From NCBI GenBank assembly GCA_020637295.1, contig JACJWF010000005.1, forward strand, positions 1-64,000: DNA of 64,000 bases. Reading direction: 5' to 3'. How positions within the stretch are numbered: the stretch's first letter is position 1; the number at the start of each line of letters is the position of its first letter. Source of the DNA: Acidimicrobiaceae bacterium. GTDB taxonomy: Bacteria > Actinomycetota > Acidimicrobiia > Acidimicrobiales > Ilumatobacteraceae. Of the stretch, positions 30,401 to 38,569 are shown piece after piece. The position numbers and the translations under genes were made by a program. The notes beneath the pieces are model-generated. The model saw only the letters and a program-made list of their open reading frames with translations. It searched no databases and had not been told where the DNA came from.

Positions 30401-33400
30401 GCGGTTCGAGGCTCGGAGGTCCGCGTGCCGCTGCAACTGTGGGGCGTTGATGCCGACGGCGACCGCGTGGAGGTTCTGCCGACGGTGAGCGGGCTGACGG
30501 GCGCGGAGTTCGGCAACTCAGTTCGAGTTGACGAGTCGGACTCCAATGTTCTGTGGTTCAAGGCAGGTTCGCGTTCTCCGAGTGCGGATTCGTTCCAGTA
30601 CTCGGTGCGTGACGGTGACGGCAACGTCGGTACGGCGAATGTCCGCGTCATGATCGTGGACGATGGCGGTTGGGCGCCAGTCGCTCACGACGACGTCATG
30701 AGCGCCAAGCCTGGTCGTACCGTCACGCTGTCGGTGCTGGCCAACGACTCCTCGCCCGTGGACCGACCGCTCGAGCTCGATGAGCTTCCCTTCTTCGACT
30801 CGGCGGGACAGCCATCGGATCACGCGATCGACGCTGGCGTCGAGTTGCTGGACCAGTCGTCGCCCGAAGGCATCGGGCGGATCACCGTGGTTGTTCCGGA
30901 GACGGGCACGGTGGCAGAGCAGTATCGCGTCTCAGATGGCCGCAACACCGGGTCTGCCTCGATCCGGGTGTCGGCGGACCCGACCGCAGCCAACGTTCCT
31001 CCGGTCGCGATCATCGACAAGGTGCTGGCCAATGAGGTGGTTGGTAAGGAGGCGGTAACCGTTGCTGTCGCTGCCAACGATTACGACCCGGACGACAGTG
31101 GGGCGTTCACGGTCAGCCTGCCGGGACACCAGAACGCGACGGTGGAGTCGGGTGGAGTCATCACGGTTCCGCTTACACGCAACCCGCAGGTGGTGCTGTA
31201 TCGACTGACCGACGCAGAGGGCGCCAGCACCATCGGTGTGGTCGAGGTGGCGGGGTTGGAGAACCACGCCCCTGAGCTGTCAGCCGAGGGTCGAGACCCA
31301 TCGCAACGGGTCATTGAGGCGGCGTCCACGGAGGCCCTGCTCATCAGGCTGTCGGATGTCGTCGCCGATCCCGACAACGACCCCGACATCCGCCTCACGG
31401 ACACCGTGGTCGTCGTCACCCCGGGCCAGGGGACTGTCGAGCGACTGGCAGACGACAGCGGGTTCCGCTACACGCCGCCGGCTCAGTCGCAGAGCGACGT
31501 ACTCCCCATCATCCGCTTCGAGGTCACCGACCGGCCGGATTACAGCAAGGCCGAGCGCCAGCAGCCTGGATGCAACTGCCTGTCGACGCTCGAAGTTGCC
31601 GTGACGGTGAGGAGCAGTTCTCCACCGCGGATTCTGTCCCAGGGTTCTGTGCAGGTGCCCCAGTTGGATGACCCTGCGACGTTCGACCTAAAGAGCCTGG
31701 TGATCGACGACCAGGGAGATCCCCTCACCTTCACGTTGACGGACCTGCACCCAGGTGGCCTGGACGTTTCGCTCGACCAACAGACCGGCATCGTCACGCT
31801 CGTCAGCCATCTGGACGGGGCAGCAACGCTGCCGGTCGGCGTCCAGTTCAGCACCGGATTCACGGTGGCGGATGCCACGTTCGGCCCGCAGCCGGGTGGT
31901 GTACTCAGTATCTCGATCATCGAGACCAACCGGCCGAAGCCTGCCCCAGCCGCGTTCCCGGTGCAGAACGCTGAGCGCGACTTCGACCTTGACCTTCCAA
32001 ACGTCGTATCGCCCGCGAGTAACCCGTTTGCTGCAGAGGGGCGTCCGCTCACCGTCACCAGTGCAGCGGTGAGCGGCGGCGCTGCGTCGGTGACCTGCTC
32101 GGAGACGGGCGATTGCGTCTTCTATTCCGACACCATCGGCACGTTCGAGGTGTCGTACGTGCTGCGGGACGCCGCGCAGCGAACCGTCACAGGCTCCATC
32201 ACCGTGGTGGTGAAGGGTAAGCCGAGAGAACCTGGGGTGCCCGGTGTGGAGAGTGTGGGCGATCACCTCGTCAATCTCACGTGGACGTCCGCCGACCCCC
32301 AGGGCAGCCCGATCACCCGCTACGCCGTCACGGCGGTGGAGTCGGGAGCCGTCCAATACTTCACCGGGACGGGTGGGGCGTTCACGGGGTTGAAGAACGG
32401 TCAGATCTACCACTTCACGGTGGCTGCGGAGAACGCACTTGGGTTGGGTCCGGCCAGCAGTCAGTCGAGTCAGGCGGTCCCCGACCGGGTTCCCGATCCT
32501 CCGGTGAGCCTTGAGATCGTCGACTACGCCGACGGCTCGCTGACCCTGCAATGGGCGGCCCCGCCGACGGCTGACGACTACACCACGATCATCCAGTACG
32601 AGATCTCCATCGCCGGCCAGTCGATCCGGGTGCCCGGCGGGACCACCACAACAGTGGTCACGGGTTTGACGAATGGCACCGACTACGCGTTCACGATGCG
32701 ATCGCAGAACAGTGCGACGGTCGACCACGGCTGGGGTGCGTGGAGCGCGCCGTCACTCCCGGACCATCCCTCGCGTTACCCGGATCCGCCGCAGAGTGTG
32801 CAAGCGGTGAACTCTGGTGACGGTGCTGCGCCGAAGCTGACCGTGACCTGGCAGCCGCCGCCGTTCGATGGTGGTCGGCCCATCGCCAGCTATGAGGTGT
32901 GCCGCACGTCGGACAACTCCTGCCAGACCATCACGACGGGCCTTCAGGCAACCTTCGACTCCGTCGGTGGTACGTCGTACACCTTCAGGGTACGGGCCTT
33001 CAATAGCGACAAGAACAAGAACGACTCAAACTGGGCAACCTCGCTGGCCGTGACCGCGGTGAAGGATCCCGCTGTCCCGATCATCAGCTCCATCACGTCT
33101 GGCGACACCACCCTGACCGTGAATGCGAGCACCACCAACGGCTCCGGCTGCTCGTCGGTCTTCTTGGAGTACTCGCGGGATGGTGGCACGACGTGGCAGA
33201 CCAGCAACGTCTTCACTGGCCTCTCCAACGGCACCCCGTACACCAACATCGTGGCCCGGGCACACCTCGCCTCGACCTGTGGTACATCGGGCAACGACTA
33301 CAAGAGTGGCCAGAGCACGCCAGCAAGCGGCACCCCTTACGGGGCGCTCCCAGCCCCGACGATCACCGCAGAGGTGAGTGGCACATCGGTCCGCTGGAAG

Positions 33401-33922
33401 TATTCGGCATCCGCGGGCACGAGCGGACGCGGGCCGATCTCCTGGAGTTTGTCGGGTAACTGCAGCGGCAGCGGCAGCGGCAATGTCACCAATCAGTACA
33501 CAGGCTGGACCGACTTCGGCTACAGCGCGTCCGTGTCGTGCACCATTACCGTCAACGGCACTGGCCAGTCGAAGAATGCGTCAGCTCCTGCGAACACGCC
33601 GGCTCCACCGGTCACTGTCAATGCCGGATGCACCAGTGGGACCTCCGCTGGCGGGACCTACTCGCCGTGCTGGTTCACCGGAAGTGGTTCTGGATTCGCT
33701 CCGAATCAGAGGTACTACATCCAGTGCTGGAACCAGACCGGCTATTTCGTCGACACCCAAGCAGGGTACCCCCAGTCCTTCGCACCGCGGACCGCCGATG
33801 GAGCAGGGAACATCAATTGGGGTATCGGCATCTGTTACGACGGCATTCTCGCCGACGTAGGAAACCGGTATGTACGGGTCTGGGACGATTTCGGCCACTC
33901 GGTCTTCAGCGGACACTTCTGA
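27464..33922 (+). CDS. Giant surface protein with Ig-like and fibronectin III repeats
   Basis: 2152 residues. A membrane anchor (~21-43, GSGLVLGLVATSVVIAA) follows a basic N-terminus, so the bulk is outside. Residues ~50-400 alternate short strands and resemble the propeller-like region of PFNA-type proteins. Next come about ten ~95-residue Ig/cadherin-like repeats marked by motifs such as NDSDPNGD, ANDVDPDGD and NDTDPDND (~450-1580). Three to four fibronectin III domains follow (~1585-1960; WTSADPQGSPITRYAV, WQPPPFDGGRPIASYEV). A Cys-containing C-terminal domain of ~100 residues ends the protein. It is the FN3 member of the PFNA-like order. Adhesion or ligand sensing coupled to the neighbouring kinase is the usual proposal. 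Confidence 0.9.
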   Translation: MIRKLIRRSIVIGQTHRRTIGSGLVLGLVATSVVIAATTADGVKATNIRLDDGSVWVTDTVTNYVGRLNLRIDELDTKLAMAADGDVLQQYRQVVYSGPDGGTAQLNPMTGLVGARGPDADVANYQLRGQLGLYFDAVTGLLWVGNGGNLAGASAPTQADARLDVGSRVLLTWGAGNPSGRGKVLVFDPTGWWELQVGADGKPVRPEPEPEPAADSTTAADPAGATTTTEPEGISDASSDEPDPLPEHRSTPMPRALSADTTMTAVGDRPVFLDPDGSVYSTSGDVASVPGDDPVLQQAGPEASTVLVASSAGLFEVKIGGSAVTQLSDHSGLPAQPVRVAGCVYGAWAAQPSTYVRSCGGSIDEGQVDKAIAGLPLIWRVNGVNVALNQPGSRGVWAVHEGKLAWAGNWDDVDADANADPTEAQSENQRRSEKDCVEGGDVAPTAGDDTLGVRPRPSIVDVLYNDDDANCEPIAVASITPSSGDWGTLSIIDNGQHLLFSPSQSLQELVQADPQSLSFDYTVADTSGNESASAEIILVVADEAQRNSPPSLRNRTDGSSRQMAMVVEEGHEAAANVLSEWFDPDGDDLTVTGAFAQDRGEVTFSPDGVVRYAARGVSAGLQTVYVEVSDGIAAPAREEMEVTVKPAGSPLAPVPSLDFLTVAENGSGVVAPLTNDSDPNGDALDLVPEWDANPAGYRTQVRNGIVEVTGLVAGVYDLPYSASDGLDRSPSHIRLVVTPPGEGVSQPPLAVPDRVVVRADRVINVDVLANDVDPDGDILAVVAADEYRGDGGVVRTSIVDRRFVQIEVAPGTSGVVQPGTYLVTYQIDDGNRSTRAEAQTEAQNAAELGLATGTIAITVKELSDDQPPQAAPDSATVRRGDIVAVPVLRNDTDPDNDTITLESVNEQDETRIEAEGSGVAWVSGRFLYFFGSAVGQEVVHYNIVANGRPASGEVRINVTAPVSENGPNNAPSPGDIVLRAVRGSEVRVPLQLWGVDADGDRVEVLPTVSGLTGAEFGNSVRVDESDSNVLWFKAGSRSPSADSFQYSVRDGDGNVGTANVRVMIVDDGGWAPVAHDDVMSAKPGRTVTLSVLANDSSPVDRPLELDELPFFDSAGQPSDHAIDAGVELLDQSSPEGIGRITVVVPETGTVAEQYRVSDGRNTGSASIRVSADPTAANVPPVAIIDKVLANEVVGKEAVTVAVAANDYDPDDSGAFTVSLPGHQNATVESGGVITVPLTRNPQVVLYRLTDAEGASTIGVVEVAGLENHAPELSAEGRDPSQRVIEAASTEALLIRLSDVVADPDNDPDIRLTDTVVVVTPGQGTVERLADDSGFRYTPPAQSQSDVLPIIRFEVTDRPDYSKAERQQPGCNCLSTLEVAVTVRSSSPPRILSQGSVQVPQLDDPATFDLKSLVIDDQGDPLTFTLTDLHPGGLDVSLDQQTGIVTLVSHLDGAATLPVGVQFSTGFTVADATFGPQPGGVLSISIIETNRPKPAPAAFPVQNAERDFDLDLPNVVSPASNPFAAEGRPLTVTSAAVSGGAASVTCSETGDCVFYSDTIGTFEVSYVLRDAAQRTVTGSITVVVKGKPREPGVPGVESVGDHLVNLTWTSADPQGSPITRYAVTAVESGAVQYFTGTGGAFTGLKNGQIYHFTVAAENALGLGPASSQSSQAVPDRVPDPPVSLEIVDYADGSLTLQWAAPPTADDYTTIIQYEISIAGQSIRVPGGTTTTVVTGLTNGTDYAFTMRSQNSATVDHGWGAWSAPSLPDHPSRYPDPPQSVQAVNSGDGAAPKLTVTWQPPPFDGGRPIASYEVCRTSDNSCQTITTGLQATFDSVGGTSYTFRVRAFNSDKNKNDSNWATSLAVTAVKDPAVPIISSITSGDTTLTVNASTTNGSGCSSVFLEYSRDGGTTWQTSNVFTGLSNGTPYTNIVARAHLASTCGTSGNDYKSGQSTPASGTPYGALPAPTITAEVSGTSVRWKYSASAGTSGRGPISWSLSGNCSGSGSGNVTNQYTGWTDFGYSASVSCTITVNGTGQSKNASAPANTPAPPVTVNAGCTSGTSAGGTYSPCWFTGSGSGFAPNQRYYIQCWNQTGYFVDTQAGYPQSFAPRTADGAGNINWGIGICYDGILADVGNRYVRVWDDFGHSVFSGHF

Positions 33923-33957
33923 ACCCCGACCACCATCTCTCGAGAAAGCAGGAATAC

Positions 33958-34932
33958 GTGACACCTGAACAGGCGCAATGGTTTGCCGACACGTTCTCCA
34001 AATTGACGGGCAACGTCGAGCGGGCGATCGTCGGCAAACGACACACCATCGAACTGGCGCTGACGACGCTGCTGTCCGAAGGGCACCTTCTGCTGGAGGA
34101 CGTGCCCGGCACGGGGAAGACCATGTTGGCCAAGGCGTTGGCCAACACGGTGCAGGGCAGCCACAACCGCATCCAGTTCACGCCGGACCTGCTGCCCAGT
34201 GACGTCACCGGTGTCACGATCTACGACCAACGAACGGGCCGGTTCGACTTCCACCGCGGCCCGATCTTCGCCACGATCGTGCTGGCCGACGAGATCAACC
34301 GCGCCTCGCCGAAGACGCAGTCGGCACTCCTGGAGGTGATGGAGGAGGGCCGGGTCACCGTCGATGGCGAGGCCCATCCGGTGGGTCAGCCGTTCATGGT
34401 GATCGCCACCCAGAACCCCATCGAGCAGGCGGGCACGTACCGACTGCCAGAGGCTCAGTTGGACCGGTTCATGATGCGCACCACGCTCGGCTACCCGGAT
34501 CACGAGAGCACGGTCAGCCTGCTGGCGGATTCGGCCACCCGTGACCGGGCGGCGGGGCTGCAGCCGCTGATCACCTCCAAGGCCGTCGCCGACATGACGG
34601 CGCTGGCCGCTGGAGTGCACGTCGATGCTGCGGTGCTGAGCTATGTGGCGCGGCTGGCGGAGGAGACTCGTCGAGCGCCCGAGGTGAAGCTGGGGATGTC
34701 GGTACGTGGCTGCCTCTCCTTCGTTCGGGCCGCAAAGACCTGGGCTGCATCGAACGGGCGCAACTATGTGGTGCCGGACGACGTGAAGGAACTCGCCGGC
34801 CCGATCATGGCCCACCGCGTGATCCTCCATCCTGAGGCGGAGTTCGCTGGGGCCTCGGTGGAGGGCGTGCTGGGCCGCATCCTGGCGGACACGGTGCCGC
34901 CTGACGAGCGAGCGGCAGTCGGCGCTCGATGA
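33958..34932 (+). CDS. MoxR-family AAA+ ATPase
   Basis: 324 residues from GTG 33958, with GCAGGA upstream; 35 nt after the FN3 gene. Walker A is EDVPGTGKTMLAKAL, Walker B is IVLADEINRASPKTQSALLE, and sensor 1 lies in ATQNPIEQAGTYRLPEAQLDRF. MoxR ATPases act as chaperones that mature protein complexes and almost always pair with DUF58 proteins, as here (ATGA overlap with the next gene). In this cluster it may assemble or remodel the surface or secretion complex. Confidence 0.95.
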   Translation: MTPEQAQWFADTFSKLTGNVERAIVGKRHTIELALTTLLSEGHLLLEDVPGTGKTMLAKALANTVQGSHNRIQFTPDLLPSDVTGVTIYDQRTGRFDFHRGPIFATIVLADEINRASPKTQSALLEVMEEGRVTVDGEAHPVGQPFMVIATQNPIEQAGTYRLPEAQLDRFMMRTTLGYPDHESTVSLLADSATRDRAAGLQPLITSKAVADMTALAAGVHVDAAVLSYVARLAEETRRAPEVKLGMSVRGCLSFVRAAKTWAASNGRNYVVPDDVKELAGPIMAHRVILHPEAEFAGASVEGVLGRILADTVPPDERAAVGAR

Positions 34933-36101
34933 CCGCGGTGCGCGCTCTTCTCCGGCGCGGGTGGGCGCTGGTGACCCCACTCGGGCGGACCCTGCTGGCC
35001 CTCTGCGTGCTCAGCTGGGTGGCGGGAGCCTGGCTGTCATGGAAGGAGTTGCTGGTCGTGGCGACTGCCTGCCTGCTGCTGTTCGCCATGGCGGTGCTCT
35101 TCACCCTCGGCCGGTTGGACCTGACTGCGGAGATGGGTGTGGAACCGTCGCGTGTCGTCATGGGAGAGCGAGCGGCCGGCTCGCTGCTGTTGACGAACCG
35201 TGCCGGCCGTGCCGCCCGATGGCTACGGATCGAGATGCCGGTCGGTCGGGCGCTGGCGACGTACTCGGTCGCGAAGCTCGGTGCCGAGCCGGTGGAGGAG
35301 TTGTTCGTGGTGCCGACGAACCGCAGAGCCATCATCCCGGTTGGTCCCGTGGCGACGGTCCAGGGGGATCCCCTCGGCGTGCTGCGGCGCCGGCGCACGT
35401 GGACCGAGGTGGAGGAGATCTATGTGCACCCGCGCACCGTCGCGCTGACGACGTTGGCGGCGGGCATGATTCGTGATCTGGAGGGTCAGCCCACCGCGCA
35501 GCTGTCGCCGAGCGATGTCGCCTTCCACACACTTCGCGACTACGTGCCGGGCGACGACCGCCGGCATGTGCATTGGAAGAGCACCGCCAAGCTGGGGAAG
35601 CTGCTGGTGCGCCAGTACGTGGACACGCGACGCTCGCACGTTGCCGTGCTGTTGAGCACCGATCTCGATGACTACGCGGACGACGACGAGTTCGAGCTCG
35701 CCGTGTCGTGCGCGGCGTCGGTGGCAGCGCAGTCGCTCCGCGACGAGCAGACCCTCACCGTGCTGGCAGGAGTGGACCAGCTGCCCTCCGCTGCGGCGCG
35801 GCCGATGATGGACCGGTTCAGTGGCGTGGAGGGGACGCACGGCAAAGGCGGCATCGCAACCACCCTGCAGTCCGCACGTCGGCGAGCGGCGGCGGCGAGT
35901 GTGGCGGTGCTCTGCACAGGTTCGCGGCGAGGCGTCACCGACGTGCGGCGTGCCGCTGCCCGTTGCGGGTTCGACCTTCCCATGATCGTGCTCCACGCGG
36001 CGTCGCACGCAGACCCGGGCTACCGGACCGTAGGCATCACAAAGTTCGTCAATGTGCCTCGTCTCGAGGTGCTCAACAAGGGCCTCGAGGGGGTGGCGTG
36101 A
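34929..36101 (+). CDS. DUF58 protein, membrane-bound
   Basis: 390 residues. Two N-terminal membrane helices (~15-62) are followed by a beta-rich extracytoplasmic or cytosolic segment. The DUF58 signature is present: RDYVPGDDRRHVHWKSTAK (~residues 202-220). The C-terminal half resembles a von Willebrand A fold, as in other DUF58 proteins. It overlaps moxR by 4 nt and the next gene by 1 nt (TGATG), a MoxR-DUF58-transglutaminase order seen in many bacteria. Confidence 0.93.
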   Translation: MTAVRALLRRGWALVTPLGRTLLALCVLSWVAGAWLSWKELLVVATACLLLFAMAVLFTLGRLDLTAEMGVEPSRVVMGERAAGSLLLTNRAGRAARWLRIEMPVGRALATYSVAKLGAEPVEELFVVPTNRRAIIPVGPVATVQGDPLGVLRRRRTWTEVEEIYVHPRTVALTTLAAGMIRDLEGQPTAQLSPSDVAFHTLRDYVPGDDRRHVHWKSTAKLGKLLVRQYVDTRRSHVAVLLSTDLDDYADDDEFELAVSCAASVAAQSLRDEQTLTVLAGVDQLPSAAARPMMDRFSGVEGTHGKGGIATTLQSARRRAAAASVAVLCTGSRRGVTDVRRAAARCGFDLPMIVLHAASHADPGYRTVGITKFVNVPRLEVLNKGLEGVA

Positions 36102-38569
36102 TGAGCGACTTCGGCGCTCCCGAGGAGGAACGACGCGGCGCCGTCGTGCGGCCGACGCGCCGGCAGTGGATCGATGCGTCGGCGGTCGTCGCACTGATGG
36201 TGGTGGCGCTCTACACGTTCCAGTCATCGTTCGGTGGCGTGCGGTACCTCGTCGTCGGGGTCGCCGCAGTGGTGCTGGGGGTTGTCCTCACTCACATCGC
36301 CGAGTCGTTCCGTTGGCCGCTTCCCGTCACCGCAGCGGCGACGCTGGTCACCTACGCCATCGTCGGTGGAGCGTTGGCCCTGCCCAACCGCGCCCTGATG
36401 GGCTTCCTGCCAAGCCCGGACGCCGCCTGGGCCGCGCTCAAGGCGCCGGTCACCGGCTGGAAGGAGCTGGTCACCACCGCACCGCCGGTGGGAGACCTGG
36501 GTGATCTGATGGCGCTGCCCGTCGCCAGTGGCATGCTCGGCGCTGTCGGCGCCGTGATCCTCAGCCGCCGCTTCCGTTCCGTGGCGTGGGCCGTCCTCCC
36601 TCCGGCGGTGGTACTCGGCCTTGGCATTGCCACGGGAACCGACCGGCCGGTCTCCGTTGTCCTCCACGGTGCCGTGTTCGCCGCACTCTCCATCGGGTGG
36701 ATCGCATATCGCGACCACGCCCGCCGGCCGATGGTGGCCGGTGCCAGCCTGGATCTGTACCGGTTGGTGGGTGCCGGCGTGATGCTGTTCGTCGCCGGCG
36801 GTGTGGGTCTCGTGGGCGCATCCCACCTTCCCTTCGCCGACGCCTCCGGTCGCACCATCTGGCGCGAAACCGTGACGCCCCCCTTCGACCCGCGCATCTA
36901 TCCCAGCCCGCTCGCCGGGTACCGCCACTATGTCAAGCAGGCGGTGGTCAAGGACCAGGTGATGTTCACCGTCGAGGGTGTGCCCGAGGGTGTGCCCGTG
37001 CGGCTGGCCACGATGGACGCCTACGACGGCATGGTCTGGCAGGTCACCTCGGGCGACGCCACCGACCCCTCGCTGTCGGACTCCGGCTCGTTCGAGCGGG
37101 TCGGCACCACCATGCCTGCGGATTTCGGTGGCGAGACTGCTGAGGTCACCGTCGTCATCGGTGAGTACAACGACGTCTGGGTGCCGGACGTGGGTGAAGT
37201 ATTGCGCCTTCGCTTCGAGGGCAGTGCTGGCGGTGCCGCCCGAGACCGGCAACTGAACAATGAGTTCCGCTACAACCGGGCCACCGACACCGCTGCCTCC
37301 CGCATCCGCTTGCAGGCTGGCGACCGCTATGTGATGACGGTCCGACTTCCCACCATGATGCCGGATGGTCTGAGGGGGCAGACGGTGGAACTGTCCGTGC
37401 CGCGGATCGGCCAGGTGTCGCCGAGCGTGCCGGACCTTGTTTCCAAGCTGGCGGGTCCCGAGATCTTGGCGATTAAGGACACCGCAGAGCAACTGGACAC
37501 CGTCGCTCGCCTGATGTCCGTCGAGGGCACCTACTCGGACGGGGACAGGGGGGCCGGTCAGCAAGGCTCCAATGCGGGCCACAGCGTCGCCCGCCTGAAC
37601 CTCTTCGTGGCCGAGTACCCGAGGCTGCCACTGATCGGCAACGCCGAGCAGTACGCGTCCGCGTACGCCCTTCTGTTCCGCGATCTCGGCCACATTCCCA
37701 CGCGGGTCGTGATGGGCTTCGTTCCGTCTGCGGACTCCACCGGTGGGCCGGTCGAGGTACTCGCCAAGCAGGTGGAGTCATGGGTGGAAGTGCCCGTTCG
37801 TGGCGTTGGTTGGGTGGCCATCTTCCCCACACCGCCCCGCGAAAACACTGCGTTGTCGGCGAGCGCCCAGCAAGAACCCGAGCCCGACTACCACACCCAG
37901 AACCCGCCGCCTCCGCCAGTGGTCGACCCCGAGTTCGATCAGGTCGCCACCAGTAAGGGCAAGGCGAAGTCGAACAACAAGCCTGACGCTCCAGAGGTGA
38001 GTTCTACGGCGGACGGTTCGTCGCTGTGGTCAAACCCGATCGTCATCGGTGTCGGTGTGGCACTTACCCCGGTGATGCTTGTCGTGATGGTCGGCGGTCT
38101 CTTCGCTGCGCTGAAGGCACGGCGCAGGCGCCGTCGCCGCACGAGCACAGCACCGCACCGCAGGGTGCTGGGCGGCTGGCAGGAGATCGCCGATCACGCC
38201 CTGGACCTTGGGCGTCCGATCCCGGCCACGGCCACCCGTCGGGAGGCGGGCGCCTTCATCTCGCCCTCGGCCGCATCGTTGGCGACGTGGGCGGACTCCG
38301 TGGTCTGGGCGGCGGGCGAACCCAGCGACGAGGACGTGCAGGCGTACTGGTCGGCGTTGGACGAAGCCATCGGTGATCTTCGATCCGAGGTCGGGCCGGT
38401 TCGTCACTTCAGGGCGGTCATGTCGCCGCGCTCGCTGCGCTTGCGTGAGCGCTTCAGCCGAAGGGCGCGAACGATCGGCAGTTCCGCCGCCCCCGTGTGG
38501 CGGCCGGTCCGGCGGGTCGGCGCGCGAGTGCAGCGGGTGGTGCCGCAACGGAAGGGTGACGCTGAATGA
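36101..38569 (+). CDS. Transglutaminase-fold membrane protein lacking the catalytic triad
   Basis: 822 residues. Five to six N-terminal membrane helices (~25-245), a large extracytoplasmic part (~250-645), one more helix (~648-672) and a cytosolic tail rich in Arg. The transglutaminase-like core lies at ~500-580. The positions normally filled by Cys, His and Asp are replaced: GNAEQYASAYALL (Ala near 515 for Cys), VESWVEV (Glu near 559 for His) and IFPTPP (Phe near 575 for Asp). The surrounding fold motifs, RVVMGF and GVGWVAIF, are kept, so this is probably a structural or binding domain, not an enzyme. It belongs to the moxR-DUF58 unit and overlaps the translocase gene by 4 nt. Confidence 0.88.
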   Translation: MSDFGAPEEERRGAVVRPTRRQWIDASAVVALMVVALYTFQSSFGGVRYLVVGVAAVVLGVVLTHIAESFRWPLPVTAAATLVTYAIVGGALALPNRALMGFLPSPDAAWAALKAPVTGWKELVTTAPPVGDLGDLMALPVASGMLGAVGAVILSRRFRSVAWAVLPPAVVLGLGIATGTDRPVSVVLHGAVFAALSIGWIAYRDHARRPMVAGASLDLYRLVGAGVMLFVAGGVGLVGASHLPFADASGRTIWRETVTPPFDPRIYPSPLAGYRHYVKQAVVKDQVMFTVEGVPEGVPVRLATMDAYDGMVWQVTSGDATDPSLSDSGSFERVGTTMPADFGGETAEVTVVIGEYNDVWVPDVGEVLRLRFEGSAGGAARDRQLNNEFRYNRATDTAASRIRLQAGDRYVMTVRLPTMMPDGLRGQTVELSVPRIGQVSPSVPDLVSKLAGPEILAIKDTAEQLDTVARLMSVEGTYSDGDRGAGQQGSNAGHSVARLNLFVAEYPRLPLIGNAEQYASAYALLFRDLGHIPTRVVMGFVPSADSTGGPVEVLAKQVESWVEVPVRGVGWVAIFPTPPRENTALSASAQQEPEPDYHTQNPPPPPVVDPEFDQVATSKGKAKSNNKPDAPEVSSTADGSSLWSNPIVIGVGVALTPVMLVVMVGGLFAALKARRRRRRRTSTAPHRRVLGGWQEIADHALDLGRPIPATATRREAGAFISPSAASLATWADSVVWAAGEPSDEDVQAYWSALDEAIGDLRSEVGPVRHFRAVMSPRSLRLRERFSRRARTIGSSAAPVWRPVRRVGARVQRVVPQRKGDAE

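Noticed and set aside
36101..38569. Active transglutaminase/protease
   Set aside because: All three catalytic positions are substituted.
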